DNA of 64,000 nt from Akkermansia sp. GTDB taxonomy: Bacteria; Verrucomicrobiota; Verrucomicrobiia; Verrucomicrobiales; Akkermansiaceae. The translations under genes and the position numbers were made by a program. The first letter of the stretch is position 1, and every line of letters begins with the position of its first letter. The notes under the pieces are model-generated. The model saw nothing but the letters and a program-made list of their open reading frames with translations, was not told the DNA's origin and did no database searches. Positions 34,111 through 44,034 of the stretch are shown piece after piece. The stretch covers positions 1 to 64,000 of the forward strand of contig JAFYWX010000016.1 of assembly GCA_017546445.1 (NCBI GenBank), read 5' to 3'.

Positions 34111-35919
34111 TTAATCGCCGCTCTTGAGCACATTAATGAAGGCTTCCTGCGGAATGCTCACCTTACCGATGGCCTTCATGCGTTTCTTACCTTCCTTCTG
34201 CTTCTCCAGCAGCTTGCGCTTACGGGTCACGTCACCGCCATAGCACTTGGCCGTCACGTTCTTGCGCATGGGGGAAATACTCTCACGGGCGATAATCTTG
34301 CCGCCGATGCAGGCCTGAATGGCCACGGTGAACAGCTGGCGGGGAATCACATCCTTCAGCTTGGTAGCCAACTCGCGGCCCACTGCCTCAGCGCGGTCGC
34401 GGTGCACAATCATGGAGAAAGCATCCACCGGCTCACCGGCAATCATCATATCCATCTTCACGAGCTTGGCAGCCTGGTAGCCATCGTACTCATAGTCCAT
34501 GGAACCATAGCCGCGCGTAGCGCTCTTGAGCTTATCGTTGAAGTCCACCAGGATTTCTGCCATGGGGATACGGCAGGTGAGCATCACGCGGGTGTCGTCA
34601 ATCGTCTCCGTATGAGTCAGCTCACCGCGCTTCTCCATTACGATGCTCATGATGGCGCCGATGTACTCACTGGGAATCATGATGAACACCTTGACGATAG
34701 GCTCGCGGATTTCATCAATCTCCTGCGGTTCGGGAAGAATGCTGGGATTATCCACGTTGATTTCCTCACCGTCAGTCTTGCGCACCTCATAAATCACGGA
34801 GGGATAGGTGGAAATCACGTCCATGTTGAACTCGCGGCGCAGACGCTCCTGGATGATTTCCATGTGCAGCAGGCCGAGGAAGCCACAGCGGAAGCCGAAG
34901 CCCAGAGCCACAGAGCTCTCACCCATGTAGGTGAAGGCGGCATCATTAATCTGCAGCTTGGCCATGGCGGCCTTCAGGGCCTCATAATCGCCGGAATCCA
35001 CCGGGTAAATACCGGAGAACACCATGGGGCGAATCTCCTTGAAACCGGGAAGCGGCTCGCTGCAAGGGTCTGCCAGATTGGTGTAGGTATCACCAATCTT
35101 CACATCAGCCGCACTCTTCATGTTGGCAATGATGTAGCCCACGTCGCCGGTGTGCAGCTCGTCCGTAGCCTGCATCTTGGGGGTGAAAATACCCACTTCC
35201 TTCACTTCGTAGGTCTCATCCGTAGCGAAAAGCTTCACCTTCATACCGCGGGCAACGCGGCCACTGACCAGGCGCACATAGGACACCACGCCACGGTAGG
35301 CATCATACACGGAGTCGAACACCAGGGCACGCAGGTGGTTGTCGTCCTCCATCACAGTGGGAGCGGGCACGCGGGTCACAATGGCCTCCAGCACATCCTC
35401 GATGCCGATACCGGCCTTGGCGGAGCAGAGAATAGCCTCTTCCTTGGGGATGCAGACGATTTCCTCCAGCTGGCGGTACACCTGCGGCAGGTTGGTGCTG
35501 GGCAGGTCAATCTTGTTCACCACGGGCACAATCTCCAGATTCTGCTCCACGGCCAGGTGCATGTTGGCCAGGGTCTGGGCTTCCACACCCTGAGCGGCGT
35601 CCACGATAAGCACCGCGCCGTCACATGCAGCCAGAGAGCGGCTCACCTCGTAGGAGAAGTCCACGTGGCCGGGGGTATCGAGCAGGTTGAGCTCATACGT
35701 GTTGCCATCCTTGGCCTTGTAACGCATGGTCACCGGGTGAGACTTGATGGTAATACCCTTTTCGCGTTCCAGATCCATGGCGTCCAGCAGCTGGTCCTGC
35801 TTATCACGCTCGCCAATGGTGTTGGTGAACTCCAGCAGACGGTCAGACAGGGTCGTCTTGCCGTGGTCAATGTGGGCAATAATGGAGAAGTTTCGCTTGA
35901 ATTTGATATCCGTTGCCAT
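34111..35919 (-). CDS. lepA: Elongation factor 4 (LepA)
   Basis: Ribosome-associated GTPase that acts on stalled or mistranslocated ribosomes and in initiation. The 602-residue product is full length. G1 is AHIDHGKTT near residue 15, G3 DTPGHVDFSYEV near 80, G4 NKID near 135. The family-specific C-terminal domain contains YGGDVTRKRKLLEKQKEGKKRMK and ends EAFINVLKSGD. A promoter lies just upstream (-10 only 9 nt before the ATG), so it is expressed on its own rather than with rpsP. Confidence 0.97.
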   Translation of the reverse strand: MATDIKFKRNFSIIAHIDHGKTTLSDRLLEFTNTIGERDKQDQLLDAMDLEREKGITIKSHPVTMRYKAKDGNTYELNLLDTPGHVDFSYEVSRSLAACDGAVLIVDAAQGVEAQTLANMHLAVEQNLEIVPVVNKIDLPSTNLPQVYRQLEEIVCIPKEEAILCSAKAGIGIEDVLEAIVTRVPAPTVMEDDNHLRALVFDSVYDAYRGVVSYVRLVSGRVARGMKVKLFATDETYEVKEVGIFTPKMQATDELHTGDVGYIIANMKSAADVKIGDTYTNLADPCSEPLPGFKEIRPMVFSGIYPVDSGDYEALKAAMAKLQINDAAFTYMGESSVALGFGFRCGFLGLLHMEIIQERLRREFNMDVISTYPSVIYEVRKTDGEEINVDNPSILPEPQEIDEIREPIVKVFIMIPSEYIGAIMSIVMEKRGELTHTETIDDTRVMLTCRIPMAEILVDFNDKLKSATRGYGSMDYEYDGYQAAKLVKMDMMIAGEPVDAFSMIVHRDRAEAVGRELATKLKDVIPRQLFTVAIQACIGGKIIARESISPMRKNVTAKCYGGDVTRKRKLLEKQKEGKKRMKAIGKVSIPQEAFINVLKSGD

Positions 35920-35928
35920 GCGCGCGCA

Positions 35929-35957
35929 AGGATACGCTACAACAGCCCCAAAGTCAA
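35929..35957 (-). promoter_or_regulatory. Promoter of lepA
   Basis: Minus-strand TTGACT (35952-35957), 17-bp spacer, TATCCT (35929-35934), leaving 9 nt to the ATG: a leaderless candidate. Confidence 0.6.
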
Positions 35958-36017
35958 GCGAATTCGCTTATCCCTGAAGGCAAAAGCTCATGCAGCCAGC
36001 CTCATGAGCACCAAAAG

Positions 36018-36057
36018 CAGAACGACCCCGACGCGTATAGCATCGGGGTGCGTTCTG
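36018..36057 (-). terminator. Terminator of rpsP
   Basis: Long stem (CAGAACG and CCCCGA paired with TCGGGG and CGTTCTG, one bulge) followed on the minus strand by CTTTTGG, 34 bp after the rpsP stop. Confidence 0.75.
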
Positions 36058-36090
36058 AAACAACCTGAGAAAGGTTTCTGGCGAGGAGGT

Positions 36091-36336
36091 TTAGGCCTTG
36101 GCGGCGCGAACCTTCTTGATGATGGAGGCCACAGTCTCAGAGGGCTGGGCGCCATTGGCGATCCACTTGTCCACGCTCTCGAGGTTCAGCGTGTAGTTCT
36201 CGCCCTCAGCCATGGGGTTGTAAGTACCCACCTGCTCGATGAAATCACCATCGCGGCGGGCGCGGCTGTCAACGACAACGATCTTGTAGAAAGGACGGTC
36301 CTTGGACCCCTGACGGTTAAGACGGATTGCTACCAT
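36091..36336 (-). CDS. rpsP: 30S ribosomal protein S16
   Basis: Small-subunit assembly protein. The 81-residue product starts [20 protein letters not shown] and has the conserved [21 protein letters not shown] block, both diagnostic for S16. The ATG at 36336 removes a 48-codon unconserved open extension. It is alone here: rimM and trmD, its usual partners in many bacteria, do not follow. Confidence 0.96.
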   Translation of the reverse strand: MVAIRLNRQGSKDRPFYKIVVVDSRARRDGDFIEQVGTYNPMAEGENYTLNLESVDKWIANGAQPSETVASIIKKVRAAKA

Positions 36337-36499
36337 ATCTAAAAAAGTATAATTTCGGTTGTTTCTCGCCCGCGTGGTGCCGTGATACAAAGCACACTGA
36401 CCGCATGGCGGTGCGGAAATGTACCACAGAGCAACCAGCGTGTCAAGCATAAAGGCAGATTTTTCCTTACAAAAGTTCAAATACAGGCAGAAAGCAAGC

Positions 36500-36527
36500 T
36501 TTACTATGCCAGGAAAAGTGCTAAAAT
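36500..36527 (+). promoter_or_regulatory. Promoter of the lipoprotein gene at 36535
   Basis: TTTACT (36500-36505), 16-bp spacer, TAAAAT (36522-36527). Only 7 nt separate the -10 box from the ATG. Confidence 0.5.
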
Positions 36528-36534
36528 AGCAGGC

Positions 36535-37338
36535 ATGAGACTCCTTCTGCCGCTTTTCTCCGCACTTCTGCTGACCTCCTGCCTCGGTTTAGGGCAGCAG
36601 AAAATGCAGCAGCACATGCACAACCAGCAGCACCACAGCATGCAAAGCCAGGTCAACACCCGGGAGCTGGGGCGGCGCATCTGGCAGAACGAATGCGCTG
36701 GCAGCGTGCAGGGACTGGTTTCGTGGAATGAAGGAGAGTCTTTTCCCTCTCTAGGTATCGGCCATTTTATCTGGTACCCCGCCGGAGTCCAGGAAGCATT
36801 TGATGAGAGTTTCCCCACCTTTGTACGCTACGCCCGCTCCAAAGGAGTACAGGTTCCCGCTTATTTCGACAGTCCCGCCCCCTGGCCGAGCAAAGCTGCC
36901 TTTCTGGCAGACCGAAGCGGCACAGCCGACGCCATGCGCCGCTGGCTGGCAGCCCATGTGGATATTCAGACCCGTTTCATCATGCACCGCTCATACCTGG
37001 CACTTCGGCGCATGATGCAGCAGAGCAGCAACCCGCGCGCCATTGTAGACCGCTACGGTGCCCTGGCCTGCACCACCCAGGGCATGTACTGCCTGGTGGA
37101 TTATGTCAACTTCAAGGGAGAAGGCATCAAGGAAACTGAACGCTACAACGGCATGGGATGGGGACTCCTCCAGGTATTGGAAGAAATGCAGGGCTTCCCC
37201 ACCGGCACCGCCGCCACGGCTGAATTCTCCCGCGCCGCTGCGGTTGTACTGACCCGCCGTGTGCAGAATGCTCCCGCCGCCCGCGGCGAGCAACGCTGGC
37301 TTGCAGGCTGGTTGAACCGCTGCAAGACCTACAAGTGA
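36535..37338 (+). CDS. Lipoprotein of unknown function
   Basis: A 267-residue exported lipoprotein: signal [16 protein letters not shown] with lipobox LTSC and Cys16, then a His/Gln-rich linker ([12 protein letters not shown]). A conserved-looking domain follows with [17 protein letters not shown] near residue 45 and [13 protein letters not shown] near 67. The mix of Glu, Trp and His around SWNEGE and GIGHFIWYP is reminiscent of a lysozyme-like or peptidoglycan-active site, but I cannot assign a family. It has its own promoter and is convergent with the small membrane protein at 37382. Confidence 0.75.
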   Translation: MRLLLPLFSALLLTSCLGLGQQKMQQHMHNQQHHSMQSQVNTRELGRRIWQNECAGSVQGLVSWNEGESFPSLGIGHFIWYPAGVQEAFDESFPTFVRYARSKGVQVPAYFDSPAPWPSKAAFLADRSGTADAMRRWLAAHVDIQTRFIMHRSYLALRRMMQQSSNPRAIVDRYGALACTTQGMYCLVDYVNFKGEGIKETERYNGMGWGLLQVLEEMQGFPTGTAATAEFSRAAAVVLTRRVQNAPAARGEQRWLAGWLNRCKTYK

Positions 37339-37339
37339 A

Positions 37340-37386
37340 TTGACGAATGACGATTGACTATTGAGCTTCGCCCTTCGTCCTTTACT
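37340..37386. repeat. Candidate heptamer-repeat trace between convergent genes
   Basis: Starting 2 nt after the lipoprotein stop codon are units TTGACGA, ATGACGA and TTGACTA. They are followed by CTTCGCC, CTTCGTC and CTTTACT, which run into the end of the convergent gene. GACGAA on the left faces TTCGTC on the right. This could be a shrunken relative of the heptamer-bounded elements at 28520 and 43950, but the similarity is short. Confidence 0.4.
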
Positions 37387-37561
37387 TGCGGATACTGAGG
37401 TAATTGGCCAGAGCCACCACAAAGAGGAGGGCGCAGATACCGGTGTAAAGCACACGCTCTGCCAGCAGTTTATCCTGCGGGGCAAGATACCAGTACGCCC
37501 CGCCCAGTACAGCAAACCCGATAAGAAGGATGATGATGCTGATTTTATTTGCCTGCCACAT
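37382..37561 (-). CDS. Small two-helix membrane protein
   Basis: A 59-residue protein with two hydrophobic segments (about 7-27 and 37-55) joined by a short polar turn (LAPQDKLLAERV). No family recognised. ATG at 37561 (MWQANKISIIILLIGF) was chosen; an upstream in-frame start would run into the rubrerythrin terminator. It lies downstream of rubrerythrin on the same strand, after a hairpin. Confidence 0.6.
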   Translation of the reverse strand: MWQANKISIIILLIGFAVLGGAYWYLAPQDKLLAERVLYTGICALLFVVALANYLSIRK

Positions 37562-37577
37562 GGTATAAAAATACAAT

Positions 37578-37610
37578 ACACCCGCCGGAGGCATGCCTGC
37601 CGGCGGGTGT
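37578..37610 (-). terminator. Terminator of the rubrerythrin gene
   Basis: Eleven-base-pair stem (ACACCCGCCGG with CCGGCGGGTGT) enclosing a second palindrome AGGCATGCCT, 13 bp after the rubrerythrin stop; minus-strand T's follow (TATTGTATTTTTATACC region). Confidence 0.8.
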
Positions 37611-37622
37611 GAGTTAAATGCT

Positions 37623-38162
37623 TTAGTAGTTCACAGCCTCAATGCGGAAGTAGGACTGCGGGTGAGCGCACACCGGGCAAAGGGCGGGAGCCTTCTTGCC
37701 AATCTGAATGTGGCCGCAGTTACCGCACTGCCAGATTTCATCACCATCGCGGGAGAACACAAGGCCACCCTCGATGTTGGCCAGCAGCTTGCGATAGCGC
37801 TCCTCGTGGTGCTTCTCCACAGCAGCCACACCATCAAACAGAACGGCGAGTTCCTCAAAGCCCTCCTCGCGGGCTTCCTTGGCGAAGGTGTAGTACATGT
37901 CGGTCCACTCGTAGTTCTCACCCTCGGCAGCGTCCTTCAGGTTCTGCATCGTGGAGGGGATACCACCATCATGCAGAGCCTTGAACCACAGCTTGGCATG
38001 CTCCTTCTCGTTGCGGGCCGTCTCTTCGAACAGCTCGGAAATCTGCACATAGCCGTCCTTCTTGGCCTTGGAGGCGTAGTACTGGTACTTAGTGTAGGCC
38101 TGAGCCTCGCCAGCAAAGGCGATTGCCAGGTTCTTGGCGGTCTTGGTTCCTTCCAGATTCAT
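37623..38162 (-). CDS. rbr: Rubrerythrin
   Basis: Cytoplasmic di-iron peroxidase that protects anaerobes against hydrogen peroxide. The 179-residue product has the ferritin-like domain with [32 protein letters not shown] and EKHHEERYR supplying iron ligands. A C-terminal rubredoxin domain follows with WQCGNCGH and [10 protein letters not shown] (two CxxC pairs). Its dedicated promoter and terminator make it monocistronic. It supports an anaerobic or microaerophilic lifestyle. Confidence 0.96.
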   Translation of the reverse strand: MNLEGTKTAKNLAIAFAGEAQAYTKYQYYASKAKKDGYVQISELFEETARNEKEHAKLWFKALHDGGIPSTMQNLKDAAEGENYEWTDMYYTFAKEAREEGFEELAVLFDGVAAVEKHHEERYRKLLANIEGGLVFSRDGDEIWQCGNCGHIQIGKKAPALCPVCAHPQSYFRIEAVNY

Positions 38163-38207
38163 GGTCGTATGGATATGTTAAGTTTGGTGCATTCCCGTAC
38201 TGGAAAT

Positions 38208-38235
38208 GTCATACCATGACACTAGCATATTACAA
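38208..38235 (-). promoter_or_regulatory. Promoter of the rubrerythrin gene
   Basis: Minus-strand TTGTAA (38230-38235), 16-bp spacer, TATGAC (38208-38213), about 45 nt before the ATG. No clear PerR or OxyR operator is recognisable. Confidence 0.5.
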
Positions 38236-38307
38236 CCTGCAGGTAAACACAAATTTGCATCACATGACGCGTTATTCGCGTACGCGTGCGCACACCACGA
38301 AAAAAGC

Positions 38308-38336
38308 TTGCTTTTCGCGCGCGTCTCTGCTACGGT
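38308..38336 (+). promoter_or_regulatory. Promoter of the LysM/L,D-transpeptidase cluster
   Basis: TTGCTT (38308-38313), 17-bp spacer, TACGGT (38331-38336). ATG at 38346 begins 9 nt after the -10 box. Confidence 0.5.
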
Positions 38337-38345
38337 ATCTCGCGT

Positions 38346-39269
38346 ATGAAGAAAACCCTTTCGATAATTGGCCTGGGGGCTGGCATGCTTGCAGCCCTTT
38401 CTTCCTGCAGCCACCGTGGTGACACGCTGGGCTACGAAGAAGCCATGCCCATGAGCGAGATGGCCGTGGGCGATGGCGAGTTACCGCCCTGGGTGCTGGA
38501 AGGTGATGATACTTACCAGATTCCCGCCGGCGACCGCACGCCGGAGGTAGACCGCAACCACTTCGCTACGCCTGAGCCGGGTGAATCCCTGGCTGTATCC
38601 AACGGCCTGTCCAGCCAGAACCAGCCTGCCCTGGTTCACGATGACACCGTGGTGGATTCCCGCGTACCCGATGATTTCGACCCCTACGCCATGCCCACCA
38701 CACCCACGGGCACCGTAGCCACAGCAGCAACTCAGCAGCCCACAACGGCTGCCGCCACTGCCGCAGTCACTACCACCACAGCCAAGCCGAAGCCCGCCAT
38801 CGCCTCCACCGCCACCACCAAGAAGCCCAAGGTGGACAAGAAGAAGGTGAAGAAGGTGAGCGAACCCACCCTGGTGGTGTACAAGGTGCGCCCTGGCGAC
38901 AATCTGTATGAAATCGCCAAGCGAAGCAACACCACCATTGCCCAGATTCGCAAGGATTCCGGCATCAAGGGCGATATCATCCACCCGGGGCAGACCATCA
39001 AGGTGCGCTTCACGCCCAAGGGATACAAGGCTGACAAGAAGAAGGAGACAGAAACCAGCACAACCTACGTTGTGAAGAAGGGTGACATGCTCTCCAAGGT
39101 GGCAGCCAAGCATGGTGTAAGCCTGGCAGCTCTGCTCAAGGCCAACAACCTGACCATGGCCCAGGCCGGCAAGATTCGCCCCGGCACCAAGATTACCATC
39201 CCCGGCAAGAGTTCTACGGTCTCCAAGAAAACCACCAAGAACAAGACTAAAAGCAGCAAGCGCCGCTAA
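38346..39269 (+). CDS. LysM-domain lipoprotein
   Basis: Peptidoglycan-associated lipoprotein, 307 residues. Signal MKKTLSIIGLGAGMLAALSSC with lipobox LSSC and Cys21. A long Thr/Ala/Pro-rich linker (about 115-180) is followed by two LysM domains: VVYKVRPGDNLYEIAKRSNT near residue 178 and TYVVKKGDMLSKVAAKHGVS near 239. The C-terminus is very basic (KKTTKNKTKSSKRR). It heads a three-gene envelope cluster with a second LysM lipoprotein and an L,D-transpeptidase. Confidence 0.9.
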   Translation: MKKTLSIIGLGAGMLAALSSCSHRGDTLGYEEAMPMSEMAVGDGELPPWVLEGDDTYQIPAGDRTPEVDRNHFATPEPGESLAVSNGLSSQNQPALVHDDTVVDSRVPDDFDPYAMPTTPTGTVATAATQQPTTAAATAAVTTTTAKPKPAIASTATTKKPKVDKKKVKKVSEPTLVVYKVRPGDNLYEIAKRSNTTIAQIRKDSGIKGDIIHPGQTIKVRFTPKGYKADKKKETETSTTYVVKKGDMLSKVAAKHGVSLAALLKANNLTMAQAGKIRPGTKITIPGKSSTVSKKTTKNKTKSSKRR

Positions 39270-39300
39270 TTGAACCTGAGGCAAGCGGATTAACAACGCC

Positions 39301-40071
39301 ATGAGACAGCATCCCGGCATCCATGCTTTCCTTGCAGCCACCGCCACGGCAATGGGGCTTTGCTCCTGCGCCGTGAAGGATGGGCAGCTGGATTTCACCT
39401 GGTGGCAGGATGCCGCCGCCCCTGTTGTGGAGGATGATGTCATCATCGAATCCGGCGGCAATGGCTATTACCACAGCGCCCCGGCTCCGGCGCAGATTCC
39501 CCTGGCCTCCATTCCCAAGGAGGAGCCAGAGGAAACGCCGGAGAATAAACCGGAGAAACAACAGCCGCCTGCCGAACAGGCAATTGCACAAACGCAACCC
39601 GTCACCCAGGAACCGCCCCCCAGCGCACCACCTGCCAAGCCTGCCACCCAGGCAATTCCCGGGGTGCACATTGTACAGCCCGGCGACACTCTCAGCGCAA
39701 TCGCCCGCCGCTATGGCACCACGGTAAACGCCTTGGTGACAGCCAATGGCATGGAAAGCGCCAATGTGCCGCTGCATATCAACAGGCAACTCAGGATTCC
39801 CACACCCTCTGCCACCACTCCGCAGACCAAACCGGCCCCGAAACCGCAACCTGCGGCACCGGCCCCTGCGCCTAAACCAGCCACCAAGCCTGCAGCCAGC
39901 CCCGCCGCCACCGGCACCACCTACAAGGTACAGTCTGGCGATACCCTTTACCGCATATCACGGCAATATGGAGTATCCCCCAAGGCACTTATGCAGGCCA
40001 ACGGAATCACGCCGGAAACAGCAAACACCATCCGGGTGGGCACCATATTGCGCATCCCGGCATCTAACTAA
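39301..40071 (+). CDS. Second LysM-domain lipoprotein
   Basis: A 256-residue lipoprotein whose signal contains LCSC near residues 20-23. Two LysM domains (IVQPGDTLSAIARRYGT near residue 122 and YKVQSGDTLYRISRQYGVS near 209) are joined by Pro/Ala/Lys-rich linkers. Unlike the first protein the LysM units are separated by a long proline-rich spacer that may span part of the periplasm. Spacing is 31 bp to the first LysM gene and 2 bp to the L,D-transpeptidase gene, so it is coupled to the latter. Confidence 0.9.
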   Translation: MRQHPGIHAFLAATATAMGLCSCAVKDGQLDFTWWQDAAAPVVEDDVIIESGGNGYYHSAPAPAQIPLASIPKEEPEETPENKPEKQQPPAEQAIAQTQPVTQEPPPSAPPAKPATQAIPGVHIVQPGDTLSAIARRYGTTVNALVTANGMESANVPLHINRQLRIPTPSATTPQTKPAPKPQPAAPAPAPKPATKPAASPAATGTTYKVQSGDTLYRISRQYGVSPKALMQANGITPETANTIRVGTILRIPASN

Positions 40072-40073
40072 TC

Positions 40074-40922
40074 ATGAAACAAGTTCTCACTCTCAGTATC
40101 GTCTCTCTGTTGCTGGCATCATGCTCCAGCCAGACCTTCTACGAACCCACCTCGCAGGCCCCCCAGCCCCCGGTTCAGCCCGTAGTACCGGTGCAGCGCC
40201 CCAATCCGCTGGATTTACCCGGCAAGAACCAACCCGGCTATGTAAACACCTACGCCGCCGGCACCCACGAACACTTTGCCGCGCAGCCCAGCTATCCCAC
40301 CAATCTCGAACTCTGGTCCGATGATGCTCTGCTGCAGCAGGTGACCCGCGCCAACTCCAAGCTCGTTATCTGCATTCCGCAGCAGCGCGCCCGTCTCTAC
40401 GTAAACGGCAAGGTTGCCATGGACTGGCCCGTTTCCACCGGCACCAACGGCCACGAAACGCCCACCGGCGTATTCCGAATCATTGAGAAGAACGAGGATC
40501 ACAAATCCAGCCGCTATGGTAAATTCATCGATGCCGATGGCAAGGTGACCAACAGCAACGCCGATCTTCTGCACGGCCTGCCCGAAGGCCAGACCTTCGA
40601 AGGCGCCGGCATGCCCTACTGGCACCGCTTCACCCCGGATGGCGTAGGCCTGCACACCGGCAAGGTAGTTGCCGGCCAGCGGCTCTCCCACGGCTGCATC
40701 CGCACCCAGAACCATGTGGCCAAGAAATTCTTCCAGCACTCTGTGCTGCAGCTTCCGGTATACATCACCCGCGCGGTGGAGGATTACTACCGCGGCGGTT
40801 TCGTGAAACCCATCGACGTGAAGTACCGTCCGAAGCCCGGCAACGACTACACCGACAACGTGATGCCCACGGAAATCAAGATTGTGCCCGCCAATTCCCC
40901 GGAGGCACACTTCCAGGCCTGA
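40074..40922 (+). CDS. L,D-transpeptidase (YkuD family) lipoprotein
   Basis: Peptidoglycan cross-linking or lipoprotein-anchoring enzyme using a catalytic Cys. The 282-residue product has lipobox LLASC (Cys17). The YkuD domain begins near residue 98 (SKLVICIPQQRARLYVNG) and ends with the active-site motif SHGCIRTQ near residue 205, which contains the nucleophile. The conserved ATGxxExTPTGVFRI pattern appears as STGTNGHETPTGVFRI. It sits 2 bp after a LysM lipoprotein gene, which suggests targeting or co-operation at the cell wall. Confidence 0.93.
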   Translation: MKQVLTLSIVSLLLASCSSQTFYEPTSQAPQPPVQPVVPVQRPNPLDLPGKNQPGYVNTYAAGTHEHFAAQPSYPTNLELWSDDALLQQVTRANSKLVICIPQQRARLYVNGKVAMDWPVSTGTNGHETPTGVFRIIEKNEDHKSSRYGKFIDADGKVTNSNADLLHGLPEGQTFEGAGMPYWHRFTPDGVGLHTGKVVAGQRLSHGCIRTQNHVAKKFFQHSVLQLPVYITRAVEDYYRGGFVKPIDVKYRPKPGNDYTDNVMPTEIKIVPANSPEAHFQA

Positions 40923-40934
40923 TTCTTCACCCCC

Positions 40935-40971
40935 GGCGGCCCTGCCTCCCACCAGGCAGGGCCGCCCTTTA
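40935..40971 (+). terminator. Terminator of the LysM/L,D-transpeptidase cluster
   Basis: Thirteen-base-pair stem (GGCGGCCCTGCCT with AGGCAGGGCCGCC), 6-nt loop, then CTTTATT. Confidence 0.9.
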
Positions 40972-40993
40972 TTATATATATATAAGCAATACC

Positions 40994-41407
40994 ATGCCCA
41001 CCTTCCGGATTCTCCGCTGCGCCAACGCCCAGTTATACATAGCCGCCGCCATCCTGATGATTGGCGCTGCTGTCTATGTACTCTGCTGTAAGGATGCACT
41101 CTGGCAGCAGATTGCAGCCGTGGCCGCAGCCATCATCACCCCGGCTTGGGCTGCGCACTACGCCATACTGCGATTCACCGTGGATGCCGCGGGCATCACC
41201 CGCCGCAGCATGCGGGGCAGCACCTGCATCAAATGGGCTGAGCTGAGCTCTGCCACCCTGCAGGAATGCCATAACCAGGGTACCGCCAGCTGCACTATCC
41301 ACCTGCAGGCAGGAGAACAGAAAATGAGCATTTCCTCCGACCTGCTCCCGCTGGACGACGTGCAGGAGCTGGCAAAAGAACTGCGCGAAAGCGGGCTCCT
41401 GCATTGA
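40994..41407 (+). CDS. Small membrane protein, possibly PH-like
   Basis: A 137-residue protein with two membrane helices (about 14-32 and 36-54) and a C-terminal soluble part. That part begins LRFTVDAAGITRRSMRGSTCIKW and looks beta-rich. Two helices followed by an FxVxxxGIxxRS..... pattern is the layout of bacterial PH-domain (YdbS/YdbT-like) proteins, but the match is weak. No operon partner; it stands between a terminator and the gdhA promoter. Confidence 0.6.
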   Translation: MPTFRILRCANAQLYIAAAILMIGAAVYVLCCKDALWQQIAAVAAAIITPAWAAHYAILRFTVDAAGITRRSMRGSTCIKWAELSSATLQECHNQGTASCTIHLQAGEQKMSISSDLLPLDDVQELAKELRESGLLH

Positions 41408-41466
41408 CCCTGAAAGCCGTTAGGCATTTTTTGTGAAAAAAGACTTTCCAAATGGGGACTTTCTGG

Positions 41467-42899
<1,433 letters not shown>

Positions 42900-42923
42900 T
42901 ACTCACCACCGATTCCTGAAATA

Positions 42924-42971
42924 CGCCGCCGCACCCTGCCCCGCCTCTGGGGCACTGCGGCGGCGCTTTTT
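42924..42971 (+). terminator. Terminator of gdhA
   Basis: Ten-base-pair stem (CGCCGCCGCA with TGCGGCGGCG), with a further CCCTGCC/GGGGCA-type inner pairing, followed by CTTTTTC. Confidence 0.88.
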
Positions 42972-43006
42972 CAGCGATTTTTCTCCCCAAATCGCACGTT
43001 TTCAAC

Positions 43007-43034
43007 TTGCTATCGGCTGCATATGTGTTATTAT
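43007..43034 (+). promoter_or_regulatory. Promoter of the NlpC/P60-like gene
   Basis: TTGCTA (43007-43012), 16-bp spacer, TATTAT (43029-43034), 11 nt before the ATG at 43046. A second TATAAT lies at 43036-43041 without a well-placed -35. Confidence 0.5.
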
Positions 43035-43045
43035 GTATAATAACC

Positions 43046-43585
43046 ATGCGTAACATGAACCGTTTTCTATCCATTATCCTGAGTCTGGTAATACTGTTGG
43101 GCCTTTTTGGCTGCCAGCAGCAGCTGGGCAGTGATGCACGCACCCCCAAGTACGTGTACCAGAAGGGATACACACCCAAGAAAATGAGCAACGGCAAGGT
43201 CACCATACCGAGCCGAGCACCAGCCCGCATCAAACGGGCCATTGCAGCCGGCAACAAGATTGTAGGCAAACCCTATCGCATGGGCGGAGGCCACGGCAAA
43301 CACATAGACTCCGGCTATGACTGCTCCGGCTCTGTGGCCTTTGTACTGCGTGAGGCGGGCATGCTGAAGAAGGGCGCCTTCCCCTCCTCCCGTGACTTTC
43401 TGAAGTGGGGGCACCCCGGTTTCGGCAAATGGCTCACCGCCTACGCCAAGAAAGGCCACGTATTCCTGATGATTGCCGGCATGCGATTCGACACCACCGG
43501 CACCAGCCGCGGCATCGGCCCCCGCTGGTACACCGAATCCCGCCCCTGCGGCGGCTTCTACGTGCGCCACATCCCGGGCTTCTGA
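43046..43585 (+). CDS. NlpC/P60-like lipoprotein
   Basis: Probable cell-wall peptidase or amidase, 179 residues. Signal MRNMNRFLSIILSLVILLGLFGC with a lipobox-like GLFGC (Cys23). The catalytic pattern of NlpC/P60 proteins is visible: nucleophile in GYDCSGSVAFVLREAG near residue 94 and His in KKGHVFLMIAGMRFDT near 137. The domain starts IVGKPYRMGGGH, as in that family. A second possible start is the ATG at 43055. Single gene with its own promoter. Confidence 0.8.
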   Translation: MRNMNRFLSIILSLVILLGLFGCQQQLGSDARTPKYVYQKGYTPKKMSNGKVTIPSRAPARIKRAIAAGNKIVGKPYRMGGGHGKHIDSGYDCSGSVAFVLREAGMLKKGAFPSSRDFLKWGHPGFGKWLTAYAKKGHVFLMIAGMRFDTTGTSRGIGPRWYTESRPCGGFYVRHIPGF

Positions 43586-43638
43586 TACCTTCTCCTACCC
43601 TCTGAATAAAACACTAACCAACCATATTATCCTTAAAG

Positions 43639-43950
43639 ATGAACGAATTAAACGCACTCAACCACGGCACCCAGCGTATTGACAGCATCATGCAATACTG
43701 GGGGCTGGATAATCACGACCTCGTCACCGTCTCCACCGAGCAGCTCACCCACAAGCAGGTGCAGAAGGCTCGCCAGGGCCGCGAACTCACCCTCAAAATG
43801 ATGCAGAAGGTGGCCCGCGCCCTCAATGTCGCCATCTGGTACCGCCTGGATGACGAAGCCAAGGAGACGTACTACGAGTACATCCACCGTGACCTCTTCA
43901 CCTACGCCAAGGGTTTCGACCCCGACTGGGTGGACCCCAACCAGCGGTAA
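43639..43950 (+). CDS. Small protein with a helix-turn-helix-like segment
   Basis: A 103-residue cytoplasmic protein. Residues about 33-66 (TEQLTHKQVQKARQGRELTLKMMQKVARALNV) are here described in part only: the QLTHKQVQKARQGRE half followed by MMQKVARALN resembles a Cro/C1-type helix-turn-helix. The rest is charged, with an aromatic C-terminus (FDPDWVDPNQR). Function unknown; it could be a regulator. Its stop codon is shared with the first base of the heptamer-bounded cassette that follows. Confidence 0.65.
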   Translation: MNELNALNHGTQRIDSIMQYWGLDNHDLVTVSTEQLTHKQVQKARQGRELTLKMMQKVARALNVAIWYRLDDEAKETYYEYIHRDLFTYAKGFDPDWVDPNQR

Positions 43951-43959
43951 TTTACGATT

Positions 43960-44012
43960 TCAGATTTACGATTTACGACTTTCCCCTGCGGAGGTCGTAA
44001 ATCGTTATCTGA
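43960..44012 (+). promoter_or_regulatory. Hairpin at the left end of the four-helix-bundle cassette
   Basis: ACGATTTACGAC (43968-43979) pairs perfectly with GTCGTAAATCGT (43994-44005) around a 14-nt loop. The stem continues with TCAGAT/ATCTGA after a small internal asymmetry. It ends 22 nt before the ATG of the enclosed gene, so it would form in the mRNA leader or in single-stranded DNA of the cassette end. Confidence 0.7.
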
Positions 44013-44034
44013 AGATTTCGTTTTGCCACACGCC

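Noticed and set aside
34402..36342. Plus-strand ORF of 646 codons over lepA and rpsP
   Set aside because: Antisense shadow: it covers two unmistakable minus-strand genes and has no domain signature.
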